From NCBI GenBank assembly GCA_013416405.1, contig JACCET010000002.1, positions 124,001-188,000 of the forward strand: a stretch of 64,000 nucleotides of DNA, read 5' to 3'. Positions 35,590 to 45,762 of the stretch are shown piece after piece. The translations under genes were made by a program, and so were the position numbers. Source of the stretch: Alcaligenaceae bacterium. GTDB taxonomy: Bacteria; Pseudomonadota; Gammaproteobacteria; Burkholderiales; Burkholderiaceae_B. Within the stretch, counting starts at the first letter, position 1; every line of letters begins with the position of its first letter. Under the pieces are notes generated by a model, which made no database searches, was not told the DNA's origin, and saw nothing but the letters and a program-made list of their open reading frames with translations.

Positions 35590-38500
35590 GTGTCTTATCC
35601 TTCTTTACCGTATCCGCTTTCTTCTTATACGCAGGGCGCCGAGTTCGCGCGCCTGCTGGGCGAGCGCATTCTGATTCTTGATGGTGCCATGGGCACCATG
35701 ATTCAGCAATATAAGCTCAGCGAAACGGATTTCCGGGGTGAGCGCTTTGCCGAGCATGTCAAAGACGTCAAGGGCAATAACGAATTGTTGTCGCTGGTGC
35801 GGCCGGACATCATCACCGCGATACACCGCGAATATCTGGAAGCGGGCGCCGACGTCATCGAAACCAATACCTTTGGCGCCACCGCCATCGCGCAGGGCGA
35901 TTACGGCCTGCCTGAATTGGCCTACGAGCTGAACGTGGAATCGGCCAGACTGGCGCGTGCCGCCTGTGACGAATACAGCACGCCTGAACGCCCGCGCTTT
36001 GTTGCCGGGGCTTTGGGGCCGCAACCCAAAACCGCGTCCATTTCCCCCGACGTGAACGATCCGGCCGCGCGCAACGTCACGTTCGAGCAGCTGCGCGATG
36101 CCTATACCGAGCAGATGAACGGCTTGCTCGACGGCGGTATTGACATCGTCCTGATCGAAACCATTTTCGACACGCTCAATGCCAAGGCGGCGATCTTTGC
36201 GGTGGAAACCGTGTTTGAAACGCGCGGCGTGCGTCTGCCCGTCATGGTGTCCGGTACCGTCACCGACGCTTCGGGCCGCATTCTGTCGGGTCAAACCGTC
36301 GAGGCCTTCTGGAACTCGGTGCGTCATGCGCGGCCCATCACCATAGGCCTGAATTGTGCCCTGGGGGCGGCCCTGATGCGCCCCTACGTGGCCGAGCTGT
36401 CCAAGATCTGTGATACCTATCTCTGCGTCTATCCGAACGCGGGTTTGCCCAATCCCATGGCCGACACCGGCTTTGACGAAACCCCGCAGGACACCTCGTC
36501 TTTGCTCGAAGAGTTCGCGCAGGCCGGACTGGTGAATATGGCGGGTGGGTGCTGCGGCACGACACCCGAGCATATCCGTGCGATTGCCGACAAGGTAGCC
36601 AGTCTGCCCGTGCGCCAGGTTCCACAGGTGCCCGTCAAGACCCGCCTGTCCGGGCTGGAAGCCTTGAATATCGACGAAGATTCCCTGTTTGTGAACGTGG
36701 GTGAGCGCACCAACGTGACCGGCAGCAAAATGTTCTTGCGCCTCATACGCGAAGAAAAATACGACGAGGCCCTGACGGTTGCGCGTCAGCAGGTTGAAAA
36801 CGGCGCCCAGATCATCGATATCAACATGGACGAGGCCATGTTGGATTCGGCCGTGTGCATGCGCCGTTTCATGAACATGATTGCGTCCGAACCCGATATC
36901 GCGCGCGTGCCCATCATGATAGACAGCTCCAAGTGGGAGGTTATAGAACAGGGCTTGCGCTGCGTGCAGGGCAAGGCGGTGGTCAACTCGATTTCCATGA
37001 AAGAGGGCGAGGCCGCTTTTCTTGAGCATGCGCGCCTGTGCCGCAAGTACGGGGCGGCCGCCATCGTCATGGCTTTCGATGAAAAAGGCCAGGCCGATAA
37101 CCTGCAGCGGCGCAAGGAAATCTGCGAGCGTGCCTATCGCTTGCTGGTTGACGAAGTCGGCTTCCCGCCCGAAGACATTATTTTCGATCCCAATGTATTC
37201 GCCATCGCCACAGGCATTGACGAGCACAATCACTATGCGGTGGACTTTATCGAGGCCACTGCCTGGATCACGAAAAATCTGCCGCATGCGCGGGTGTCGG
37301 GCGGCGTTTCCAACGTCAGCTTTTCCTTCCGTGGCAACGAAACCATGCGTGAAGCCATACACGCCGTCTTCCTGTATTACGCCATACAGCAAGGCATGAC
37401 CATGGGCATCGTCAACGCCGGGCAACTGGGCGTATACCAGGACATAGACAAGAAAGTACTGGACATGGTCGAAGACGTAGTGCTCGACAGGGCCGAACCC
37501 CTGGGCAAGACAGACCCGGCCGACGAACTGACGTCCACTGAGCGACTGGTGGAACTGGCCGAAACCATCAAAGGGTCGGGCGCCAAGAAGGAAGAAGATC
37601 TGTCCTGGCGTGAGCAGGAGGTCGAGGGGCGCATATCGCATGCGCTGGTGCATGGCATTACCGCATTCATCGTCGAAGACACCGAAGAGGTGCGGGCAAA
37701 AATCGCGGCGGCCGGCGGGCGGCCCATACAGGTCATTGAAGGCCCGCTGATGGACGGCATGAATATCGTCGGCGATCTGTTCGGCGCGGGCAAGATGTTC
37801 CTGCCGCAGGTGGTGAAATCGGCGCGGGTGATGAAGCAGGCGGTCGCCCATCTGGTTCCCTTCATTGAAGAGGAAAAGCGCCAGATCGAAGCGGCCGGCG
37901 GTGATGTGCGCTCCAAGGGCAAGATCGTCATCGCCACGGTCAAGGGCGATGTGCACGACATAGGCAAGAATATTGTGTCCGTCGTGCTGGAATGCAATAA
38001 CTTCGAAGTTGTGAACATGGGCGTGATGGTGCCGTGTTCCGAAATCCTGGCCAAGGCCAAGGAAGAAAACTGCGATATCGTCGGCTTGTCCGGTCTGATT
38101 ACACCCAGCCTGGAAGAAATGGCCTACGTGGCATCAGAAATGCAGCGCGATGAATACTTCACCAGTCGCAACCTACCGCTGCTGGTGGGCGGTGCCACCA
38201 CCAGTCGTGTGCATACCGCCGTGAAAATCGCCCCCCATTACGAAGGGCCGGTTATTTACGTGCCCGACGCCAGCCGTTCGGTGGGTGTTGCCACCAATTT
38301 GATGTCAGATAATGTAGATGCCTATCTGGCTGAAGTGGCTGACGAATACGAGTTGGTACGCACGCGTCACGCCAATCGCAAGGCCACGCCGCTGGTTACC
38401 CTGGCCGAGGCCCGCGCTGGCCGGCCCGTCATCGATTGGGCCAACTACACGCCGCCACGGCCCAAGTTCATAGGTCGTCGCACCTTCAAGAACTACGATT

Positions 38501-39363
38501 TGTCTGAAGTCGTGCAATTTCTGGACTGGACACCTTTCTTTCAAACCTGGAGTCTCTTTGGCCAGTTTCCGGCCATACTTGAAGACAAGGTGGTGGGCGA
38601 GCAGGCGCGCAAGATCTATGCCGAAGGCCAGGCCATGCTCAAGAAAATCATCGATGGCCGCTGGCTGACCGCCAGCGGCGTGGTGGCGTTTTATCCGGCC
38701 AATACCGTCAACGACGAAGACATAGAAATCTATCGCGACGAATCCCGCTCCGAAGTCTTGTTCACTTGGCGCAACGTGCGCCAGCAGACCGTCAAGCGCG
38801 AAGGGGTCGACAATAAATGCCTGGCTGATTACATCGCGCCCAAAGCCAGTGGCGTGGCCGACTATATTGGTCTGTTCGCCGTGACCGGTGGCCTGGGCAT
38901 AGAAAAGCACGACAAGGCTTTCCTGGACGATAACGACGATTACTCCAGCATCATGCTCAAGTCCATCGCTGACCGTTTGGCTGAAGGCTTTGCGGAATGC
39001 CTGCACGCTCGCGTGCGCCGTGATCTGTGGGGCTACGTGACCGACGAAGACCTGAGCAATGAAGCCATCATCGCCGAGAAATACCAGGGCATACGCCCGG
39101 CGCCGGGTTATCCGGCCTGCCCCGAGCACACGGTCAAGAAAGACATGTTCCAGGTGCTTGAAGCCGAGGAGATCGGCATGGAGCTGACCGAAGGCTATGC
39201 CATGTATCCGGCGTCCAGTGTGTCGGGCTTTTACTTCAGCCATCCCCAATCGCAATACTTCAATGTAGGCAATATTGGCGATGATCAGGTTAAAGACTAC
39301 GTGCAGCGCAGTGGCCGCGATGAAGACGACGTGCGGCGCAGCCTGGCCAGCTCCTTAAGGTAG
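35590..39363 (+). CDS. metH: Cobalamin-dependent methionine synthase MetH
   Basis: A full-length 1257-residue enzyme with all four modules. The homocysteine/zinc module has Cys256 (GLNCALG) and Cys321-Cys322 (GGCCGT). The folate module contains [14 protein letters not shown]. The cobalamin module contains DVHDIGKN with the cobalt-ligand His789 and [13 protein letters not shown]. The C-terminal reactivation domain contains [18 protein letters not shown] 35590 is the best start; a TTG at 35545 is in frame but adds an unconserved segment. The enzyme needs B12, which the neighbouring btuB-btuF genes import, a clear functional link. Confidence 0.95.
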   Translation: MSYPSLPYPLSSYTQGAEFARLLGERILILDGAMGTMIQQYKLSETDFRGERFAEHVKDVKGNNELLSLVRPDIITAIHREYLEAGADVIETNTFGATAIAQGDYGLPELAYELNVESARLARAACDEYSTPERPRFVAGALGPQPKTASISPDVNDPAARNVTFEQLRDAYTEQMNGLLDGGIDIVLIETIFDTLNAKAAIFAVETVFETRGVRLPVMVSGTVTDASGRILSGQTVEAFWNSVRHARPITIGLNCALGAALMRPYVAELSKICDTYLCVYPNAGLPNPMADTGFDETPQDTSSLLEEFAQAGLVNMAGGCCGTTPEHIRAIADKVASLPVRQVPQVPVKTRLSGLEALNIDEDSLFVNVGERTNVTGSKMFLRLIREEKYDEALTVARQQVENGAQIIDINMDEAMLDSAVCMRRFMNMIASEPDIARVPIMIDSSKWEVIEQGLRCVQGKAVVNSISMKEGEAAFLEHARLCRKYGAAAIVMAFDEKGQADNLQRRKEICERAYRLLVDEVGFPPEDIIFDPNVFAIATGIDEHNHYAVDFIEATAWITKNLPHARVSGGVSNVSFSFRGNETMREAIHAVFLYYAIQQGMTMGIVNAGQLGVYQDIDKKVLDMVEDVVLDRAEPLGKTDPADELTSTERLVELAETIKGSGAKKEEDLSWREQEVEGRISHALVHGITAFIVEDTEEVRAKIAAAGGRPIQVIEGPLMDGMNIVGDLFGAGKMFLPQVVKSARVMKQAVAHLVPFIEEEKRQIEAAGGDVRSKGKIVIATVKGDVHDIGKNIVSVVLECNNFEVVNMGVMVPCSEILAKAKEENCDIVGLSGLITPSLEEMAYVASEMQRDEYFTSRNLPLLVGGATTSRVHTAVKIAPHYEGPVIYVPDASRSVGVATNLMSDNVDAYLAEVADEYELVRTRHANRKATPLVTLAEARAGRPVIDWANYTPPRPKFIGRRTFKNYDLSEVVQFLDWTPFFQTWSLFGQFPAILEDKVVGEQARKIYAEGQAMLKKIIDGRWLTASGVVAFYPANTVNDEDIEIYRDESRSEVLFTWRNVRQQTVKREGVDNKCLADYIAPKASGVADYIGLFAVTGGLGIEKHDKAFLDDNDDYSSIMLKSIADRLAEGFAECLHARVRRDLWGYVTDEDLSNEAIIAEKYQGIRPAPGYPACPEHTVKKDMFQVLEAEEIGMELTEGYAMYPASSVSGFYFSHPQSQYFNVGNIGDDQVKDYVQRSGRDEDDVRRSLASSLR

Positions 39364-39375
39364 CGGCGGCCCGGC

Positions 39376-40233
39376 ATGCGCACAGAGACCACCGGCGCGC
39401 AGCCATCGGCCGAGCAGGCGGCATCGGTTCGACGCAAGGCCTTGGGCGACTTCCTGCGTCAGGCCCGGGGGCGGGTGCAACCCGAGTCCTTCGGGCTGCC
39501 TAGCGGCGTGCGTCGGCGCACGCCGGGCTTGCGCCGCGAAGAGCTTGCGCAACTGTGCGGCATCAGCGTTACCTGGTATACGTGGATAGAGCAAGGCCGC
39601 GACGTGTCGGTATCGGCAGCCGTCTGGGCCCGGCTGGCGTCGGTATTGAGCCTGGCGCGGGCCGAGCGCCATTATTTGTTCGAGCTGGCTGAGTGCGCCG
39701 ATCCCGAGCATGGCCACGGCAATGTCACGCCGCTGCCGTCCTATTTGGCCGATTGCGTGCACAGTGTGACCGCACCGGCCTATATTCTTGACCGCGGCTG
39801 GAATGTGCTGGCCCGCAATGAACCGCTGCTGCGCTTGTTCGACGGCTGGCCCGACCGCGACGACAGCCCCAATCTGCTGCGCTATATTTTCAGTGATCCG
39901 GCCGCGCGCGACCTGGTGGTGGACTGGGAACAGCGTGCCAGCCGGGTAGTCGCCGAGTTCCGGGCCGATGCCGCCACCCATGTTGATGAGCCCGATGTAC
40001 GGGCGGTGCTGGACGGCCTGCTGCAGACCAGTCCGGTGTTTGCGCATTGGTGGACGCGGCATGCCGTCGTTGATCGCGAAGGAGGGTTAAGAGAGTTCAA
40101 TCATCCGGTGCATGGCATACTGGGCTACCAGCAGATTACCTTTCGTCTGGCCACCCGGCCCGACTGCAAGCTGGTCATGCTGCTGGAAAATCAATTTCGT
40201 CCGAGTGAAGTAAACTCGGCTTTTATCGCTTAA
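39376..40233 (+). CDS. XRE-family regulator with MmyB-like ligand-binding domain
   Basis: A 285-residue regulator. The N-terminal helix-turn-helix spans about 20-90 (LGDFLRQARGRVQPES; RTPGLRREELAQLCGISVTWYTWIEQGRDVSVS). The C-terminal PAS-like MmyB domain contains APAYILDRGWNVLARNEPLLRLFDGW and EFRADAATHVDEPDV. Such proteins bind small ligands, with fatty acids proposed for some, and often control neighbouring oxidoreductase genes. It starts 12 nt after metH on the same strand, but the functional link is unclear. Confidence 0.88.
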   Translation: MRTETTGAQPSAEQAASVRRKALGDFLRQARGRVQPESFGLPSGVRRRTPGLRREELAQLCGISVTWYTWIEQGRDVSVSAAVWARLASVLSLARAERHYLFELAECADPEHGHGNVTPLPSYLADCVHSVTAPAYILDRGWNVLARNEPLLRLFDGWPDRDDSPNLLRYIFSDPAARDLVVDWEQRASRVVAEFRADAATHVDEPDVRAVLDGLLQTSPVFAHWWTRHAVVDREGGLREFNHPVHGILGYQQITFRLATRPDCKLVMLLENQFRPSEVNSAFIA

Positions 40234-40254
40234 TTCACCCGGCATATAAGTACC

Positions 40255-40443
40255 ATGGCAAAGAATTTTGAATCCGAGGCAACTCAGTTCCTGAAAAAAT
40301 ACAAAGCTGAGCACCCCAACACCGAGGCGCGCCAGCGTGAGGGCCGCAGCCGTCTCTGGGACAAGCACATCGACCCTGAACTCCAGGACGGCTTTCGGGC
40401 CAGCAAGGTGCCGCTAAATCCCTACGTATACCAAACCAATTAA
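40255..40443 (+). CDS. DUF3460 family protein
   Basis: A 62-residue protein (MAKNFESEATQFLKKYKAEHP... then RSRLWDK, ending PLNPYVYQTN) that matches the DUF3460 family of Betaproteobacteria. Function unknown. It sits 9 nt before scpA and is probably co-transcribed with it. Confidence 0.87.
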   Translation: MAKNFESEATQFLKKYKAEHPNTEARQREGRSRLWDKHIDPELQDGFRASKVPLNPYVYQTN

Positions 40444-40452
40444 GCGAGCCGC

Positions 40453-41331
40453 ATGTCTGTGCGCAAGGCCGGGCCGGCCGCCATCAATGCCCTGGTCGAG
40501 CCCGACATAGACAGCACGCCCGACGTGGTCGATAGCGTGGCACTGGCGCGCCTGTATGGCGAGCCCTTGTTTGCCATGCCGCAAGACCTGTATATTCCGC
40601 CTGATGCGCTGGAAGTATTCCTGGAGACCTTCCAGGGACCACTCGATCTCTTGCTGTACCTGATACGCAAGCAGAACTTCAATGTGCTTGATATTCCCAT
40701 GGCCGAAGTGACCCGGCAGTATTTGTCGTATGTTGAACAAATACGCGAGCACAACCTGGAGCTGGCCGGCGAGTATTTGCTCATGGCCGCCATGCTGATA
40801 GAAATCAAGTCGCGCATGCTGCTGCCGGTCAAGAAATCAGACACGGGCGAAGAAGTGGAAGATCCGCGTGCCGAATTGGTCAGGCGCCTGCTGGAATACG
40901 AGCGCATGAAACTGGCCGCGCAAAAGCTCGATACCCTGCCACGTCTGGGCAGGGACTTCCAGCGTGCTCAGGCATTAGCCGACCTATCCTTCGAGCAGAT
41001 ACCCCCCGAAGTCAATCCCGACGACTTGCGCAACGCCTGGCTGGACATCATGCGCAGGGCCAAGCTGAACGCGCATCATCGCATCACACGAGAACAATTA
41101 TCCGTGCGCGATCACATGAGCCAGATTCTGCGCCGTCTCAGTGATGTACAGTTCATGGAATTTGGCGAGCTCTTCATGGAGCGTGTCGATCAGGGTGATG
41201 CCGTGGCGGTTGTCGTCGTGCATTTCCTGGCCATGCTTGAACTTGCCCGAGAGTCGCTGCTCGACATCACACAAGCTGAACCTTATGCGCCCATTTATGT
41301 GCGCTTGTCCTATATCAGAGCTGCCGCCTGA
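40453..41331 (+). CDS. scpA: Segregation and condensation protein A (ScpA)
   Basis: A 292-residue kleisin. The core is DALEVFLETFQGPLDLLLYLIRKQNFNVLDIPMAEVTRQYL, followed by LAGEYLLMAAMLIEIKSRMLLP, both diagnostic. The C-terminal winged helix contains EFGELFMERVDQGDAVAVVVVHFLAMLELARE. It bridges the SMC heads with ScpB in chromosome organisation. It begins 9 nt after the DUF3460 gene and precedes panC, a common betaproteobacterial order. scpB is not in the window. Confidence 0.94.
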   Translation: MSVRKAGPAAINALVEPDIDSTPDVVDSVALARLYGEPLFAMPQDLYIPPDALEVFLETFQGPLDLLLYLIRKQNFNVLDIPMAEVTRQYLSYVEQIREHNLELAGEYLLMAAMLIEIKSRMLLPVKKSDTGEEVEDPRAELVRRLLEYERMKLAAQKLDTLPRLGRDFQRAQALADLSFEQIPPEVNPDDLRNAWLDIMRRAKLNAHHRITREQLSVRDHMSQILRRLSDVQFMEFGELFMERVDQGDAVAVVVVHFLAMLELARESLLDITQAEPYAPIYVRLSYIRAAA

Positions 41332-41355
41332 GCGGCGCCCGCCTCTATTCCCTGA

Positions 41356-42219
<864 letters not shown>

Positions 42220-42282
42220 CAGCTGACGCCTGTTATAGCGGTATGCAAGAATCGCTTACCGCTATCCAACAAGGAGTCAAAT

Positions 42283-42525
42283 GTGGCAGACATTCCGCCT
42301 TCCGGCAGCGCACCTTTCGCAACATTAACCCCGCGCGAGCGCGACGTCATGGATTACGTCGCGCGTGGCAAACCCAATAAAATCATTGCGGCCGAACTCG
42401 GGGTGTCGCAGCGAACCATAGAAGCGCACCGCGCCCGCATCTTTCAAAAAATGCAGGTGCGCAACGCAGTCGAACTGGTGCATTGCGTGTTGGCCAATGC
42501 AGCCGAATTTAAGCGCATAAACTAA
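42283..42525 (+). CDS. Stand-alone LuxR/FixJ-type helix-turn-helix protein
   Basis: An 80-residue protein consisting almost only of a LuxR-type DNA-binding domain (LTPRERDVMDYVARGKPNKIIAAELGVSQRTIEAHRARIFQKMQVRNAVELV). The GTG start at 42283 follows a good AAGGAG six bases upstream. No receiver or ligand domain is attached, so it may act through partner proteins or constitutively. Related one-domain regulators are found in Alcaligenaceae beside panC, but the target genes are unknown. Confidence 0.87.
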   Translation: MADIPPSGSAPFATLTPRERDVMDYVARGKPNKIIAAELGVSQRTIEAHRARIFQKMQVRNAVELVHCVLANAAEFKRIN

Positions 42526-42553
42526 TCAAACAGGGCGCTGGCAAAAACGCCGC

Positions 42554-43204
42554 TCAGTCGCACTGCAGCGGCGTTTTGCTGCCTGCTTCATCTATGGCAT
42601 CGACATCGGCCTGGCGTGTCAGGTGGTGATCCAGCATGGGCCGTATATCGTTCATCATATTAATGCGCAAGACATTATCATTGACGAAGGTAAGGTTGGC
42701 CATGCCCGCCTGGTTTTTAAGCCGCAGTATGATGCGCAGGGGTTGGGTGCCTATGACGTCCCAGCAGCCTTGCTGGGCAATATTGTTCTGGCCGGGGGCA
42801 TCCAGGAAAACGGTGCGCGAGCGCCATTCGCCGCTGGGAGCCAGGGTTAGGGTAATGCGCGTGGCCGAGCAGTTGCTGTCGGTGCTCAGGCAGGGAACCG
42901 TACCCAGGAATGTGCGGGCTTCAGCCAGGGGTCGCGCCTTGATGACGACTTCGGTTTCCTGGGGTTCCTGGCCTATGGGCCGAGCCGGCTGGTTGTCGCC
43001 AAAGCCCAGTTGTATTTGCGATGGCGCCTGGGCACTGTTACGGCCTTGTGCCTGCTGTCGGGCGTCGGCGCTGGTGGTGTCGCGTTGCACATCGTAATAG
43101 CCGGCGGTTTGCTGTTGTGCACAGCCCGCCAGGAAAAACGCCAGCAATGTGGCGCCCAGAGCTTTACTACGGGAATTTTTAATAAACAGGCTAGAGCAAG
43201 ACAT
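42554..43204 (-). CDS. NlpE-like lipoprotein
   Basis: A 216-residue predicted lipoprotein with the lipobox LAGC (Cys28). The linker is Gln/Ser-rich. The second half has TFLGTVPCLSTDSNCSATRITLTLAPSGEWRSRTVFLD, similar in layout to the NlpE N-terminal barrel (PCxxC region), although the Cys pair here is spaced C-x6-C. In Enterobacteria NlpE reports envelope stress and copper. That role is not shown here. The gene is convergent with the small LuxR-type gene. Confidence 0.65.
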   Translation of the reverse strand: MSCSSLFIKNSRSKALGATLLAFFLAGCAQQQTAGYYDVQRDTTSADARQQAQGRNSAQAPSQIQLGFGDNQPARPIGQEPQETEVVIKARPLAEARTFLGTVPCLSTDSNCSATRITLTLAPSGEWRSRTVFLDAPGQNNIAQQGCWDVIGTQPLRIILRLKNQAGMANLTFVNDNVLRINMMNDIRPMLDHHLTRQADVDAIDEAGSKTPLQCD

Positions 43205-43319
43205 GACGATTCCAAAGGCGGTTTACAGATGGGCCGAGTATCGTTGCGGTGCCTCTTGCCCATACACTACGCATTCTACGCATTAATCGGCGTAGCCGTA
43301 AAACAATAAGACATACCTT

Positions 43320-44102
43320 ATGATGCTCCAGGAAGACTTTCAATTGTGGCAGATTGCCACCCTGCTGGCACCGGCTTTGCTGGGCGCGGCGGCAGGGGTT
43401 TGGTGTGTGCGCGCTGCCCGTGTCTACGCCCGGTTGCTGGCTATGGGCGCCCAGGCCGATGCCACCAGCCTGGTGGCCAGCCTGCGGATGGCGGCCCGCC
43501 CGCGTAGGCGGGGCACGGCAAAGGCTTCCGCAACTGTATCCAAGTCTGCCTGGCCCTGGGTGCGGGGGATCAGCGTGCTTAGCGCCGCCGCCCTGGCTGT
43601 CGTGTTTGCCGCTGCTATCATCCGCTACGGCTACACGCCTGCCGCCATGCTGCTTGCTGTGGCGGCCTGCATGTTAATGCTGCTGGCCCATATCGACGCT
43701 CGCACTCGCTTGCTGCCCGATGCTTTGACGCTGCCCATGCTGTGGCTAGGGCTGTCCGTCGCCTGGCTGGGGTGGGGGGCTGTGTCGCTGCACGATGCGG
43801 TGGCCGGCGCCATGGCCGGCTATGGGTTTCTATGGTTGCTGTTGCAGGCCTTTCGCCTGCTGCGTGGCGTGGAAGGCATGGGCCACGGTGATTTGAAATT
43901 GCTGGCTGCCTTGGGTGCCTGGCTGGGCTGGCAGTCTCTGCCTTGGGTCTTGCTGGCCGCTTGTGTTACCGGTATTGTGTTTGCCATGCTTAAAGGCAAG
44001 ACATTTCGCCCCTCGGGTGCTTATCCCTTTGGTCCCTTCCTGGCGGCGGCGGGTGTGGCTGTATTCACGGCCCCACCTGAGTTACATTTGTATTTTTACT
44101 AG
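43320..44102 (+). CDS. pilD: Prepilin peptidase (A24 family), lacking N-terminal methylase motif
   Basis: A 260-residue membrane protein with several transmembrane helices and the two catalytic aspartates, Asp126 (LAHIDARTRLLPD) and Asp191 (GMGHGDLKLLAALGAWLG). It processes type IV prepilins or related pseudopilins. The CxxC pairs of the usual N-terminal N-methylation domain are missing; that region instead is a short basic loop (about 60-75). The gene lies in the typical block pilD-coaE-zapD. pilB and pilC are not in the window. Confidence 0.85.
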   Translation: MMLQEDFQLWQIATLLAPALLGAAAGVWCVRAARVYARLLAMGAQADATSLVASLRMAARPRRRGTAKASATVSKSAWPWVRGISVLSAAALAVVFAAAIIRYGYTPAAMLLAVAACMLMLLAHIDARTRLLPDALTLPMLWLGLSVAWLGWGAVSLHDAVAGAMAGYGFLWLLLQAFRLLRGVEGMGHGDLKLLAALGAWLGWQSLPWVLLAACVTGIVFAMLKGKTFRPSGAYPFGPFLAAAGVAVFTAPPELHLYFY

Positions 44103-44117
44103 CAAGGGTGTGCCTGA

Positions 44118-44765
44118 ATGTACAAAATTGGTCTCACTGGCGGCATAGGCTCGGGCAAGAGCAAAGTGGCTGATCTGTTCGCAGAGTGGGGTGCCGCCAT
44201 CGTCGATACCGATGTCATCGCACACGATCTGACTGCACCGGCAGGCGCCGCCATCGAACCTATACGTCAGCAGTTTGGCCCCGATGTCATTGCCGCTACC
44301 GGCGCACTGGATCGACAGGCCATGCGTGAATTGGTATTCGAAAGCCCGCAAGCTCGTCGCAAGCTTGAAGCCATCATTCATCCTATGATAGCTTCCGTTA
44401 CACGGCAGCGTGCCGAACAGGCTCAAGGGTGTTATCTTGTTTTTGTTGTGCCCCTGCTGGTGGAGTCCCTCAAGCATTCCAGCCGGTGGCGCGATGGGGT
44501 AGACCGGATATGCGTTGTAGACTGTGATCCAGCCACTCAGGTGGCCAGAGTACAGGCGCGCAGTGGGCTGACGCCGGAAGCTATTGGGCGTATTATGTCA
44601 GCACAAGCTTCGCGGGCTGTTCGTCTGGCTGCCGCCGACGACGTTGTTCTCAACGATGGGCAAACCACTGTCGACGACCTCACTTCCCGGTCCCGTGCCT
44701 TGCACGATCAGTGGTTCGCGCAGGCGCAAAGCCGCTCTGGCTCGTTTGCAGGCAGCGGTTCCTAG
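44118..44765 (+). CDS. coaE: Dephospho-CoA kinase CoaE
   Basis: A 215-residue P-loop kinase (GLTGGIGSGKSKVADLF near the start; DTDVIAHDLTAPAGAA; MIASVTRQRAEQAQG; VPLLVESLK). It catalyses the final step of CoA synthesis. It starts 15 nt after pilD and is followed by zapD, the conserved betaproteobacterial order. Confidence 0.94.
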   Translation: MYKIGLTGGIGSGKSKVADLFAEWGAAIVDTDVIAHDLTAPAGAAIEPIRQQFGPDVIAATGALDRQAMRELVFESPQARRKLEAIIHPMIASVTRQRAEQAQGCYLVFVVPLLVESLKHSSRWRDGVDRICVVDCDPATQVARVQARSGLTPEAIGRIMSAQASRAVRLAAADDVVLNDGQTTVDDLTSRSRALHDQWFAQAQSRSGSFAGSGS

Positions 44766-44789
44766 ACACTAAAAAAGGTTTTTGTTCGC

Positions 44790-45542
44790 GTGATTCTTTA
44801 TGAATATCCTTGCAATGAACGCGTAAGGTCTCTGCTAAGGGTCGAGCATCTCTTTGACAGGCTGTTTTTTTTCGCACAGGGCACTGACGTCCATCATCAT
44901 CAGATTTCGGTGGCCACCCTGTTCGATTTGCTCGATATCTGCGACCGCACCGATTTACGGGGCGCGGTATTGCAAGACCTTGAAAGACAACGTGTTTCGC
45001 TGGGCGCGCTGCGCCAGCACCCGGGTGTCGACCCGCAGGCCCTAGACGCCATGCTTGCTGAAATCCAGGCTGCGGCAGCCGATTTGGGCGGGCAAGGCCG
45101 CATAGGCCAGGAATTGCGCGATAACGAATGGCTGGCCAGCCTGCGCGGTCGTCTGGCGGTGCCGGGCGGCTCGTCTCAGGTCGATATGCCCTCGTATTTT
45201 TCCTGGCAGATCAAGCCGCCCGAAATCCGCTCACACGATCTGGGCCAGTGGATCAGGCCTTTTCTGCCCTTGTACAAGGGGTTGGCGCTTATTTTGCGCG
45301 TGCTGCGCGATTCCGGCGATAGGGTCGATGTTACTGCGCGTCAGGGCGCTTACCAGGAAATGCTAAGCGGCAAGGTGTTCCAGCTGCTGCGAGTATGGGT
45401 AGACTCGGCCCTGAATATTTTCCCCGAAATGAGTGCCAATAAATATGTAATCTGGGTACGATTTGCCGCGCAAGACCCCGATCTCAAGCCGCAGCCCATT
45501 ACTCGCGACGTTGCATTCAAGCTGGCGCGCTGCAACGTTTAA
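44790..45542 (+). CDS. zapD: Cell division protein ZapD
   Basis: A 250-residue FtsZ-crosslinking protein (ILYEYPCNERVRSLLRVEHLFDRL; DLLDICDRTDLRGAVLQDLERQ; NEWLASLRGRLAVPGGSSQVDMPSYFSWQ). It starts with GTG at 44790. yacG, often next, is absent: the following 220 bp hold the inverted-repeat element and then an efflux operon. Confidence 0.93.
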   Translation: MILYEYPCNERVRSLLRVEHLFDRLFFFAQGTDVHHHQISVATLFDLLDICDRTDLRGAVLQDLERQRVSLGALRQHPGVDPQALDAMLAEIQAAAADLGGQGRIGQELRDNEWLASLRGRLAVPGGSSQVDMPSYFSWQIKPPEIRSHDLGQWIRPFLPLYKGLALILRVLRDSGDRVDVTARQGAYQEMLSGKVFQLLRVWVDSALNIFPEMSANKYVIWVRFAAQDPDLKPQPITRDVAFKLARCNV

Positions 45543-45762
45543 GCCTGCAGTTTGCCTGATAGTTGTTGCGCCTCGTTTCAAATACGCATTTTTCGTGTTC
45601 ATCGGCTTGGCAATAGGCGAAAATGGCGCCTGTTTCGTTATTCCATTTCTAAATCAACCGTGCACTTTGTCGGCGCAGCGAACCTTACGCCAGTAATGTC
45701 TGCGCTTTGCCTTCGCGTTCACGATTGATTTAGAAGTGGAATTATTTCCCGGAGAACACTGC
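45543..45762. promoter_or_regulatory. zapD-mdtA intergenic region
   Basis: A 220-bp interval holding the 103-bp inverted-repeat element and the presumed promoter of the efflux operon. No small gene is convincing. Confidence 0.5.
45640..45742. repeat. Large inverted-repeat element with 23-bp arms
   Basis: The arms 45640-45662 and 45720-45742 are inverted copies with only two mismatches, including a perfect 11-bp core (TTCTAAATCAA and its complement). They flank a 57-bp spacer. The element ends 20 bp before the mdtA start codon. It could be a small non-autonomous transposable element, or a leader hairpin that regulates the efflux operon. Confidence 0.75.

Noticed and set aside
35430-35590. SAH riboswitch upstream of metH
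   Set aside because: A GC-rich hairpin is present, but the conserved GAGGAGCGCUGC/GCUCGG core pieces were not found together.
35605-37956. 783-codon open frame antisense to metH
   Set aside because: Lies wholly inside metH on the other strand; composition is typical of shadow frames in GC-rich genes and no family is recognised.
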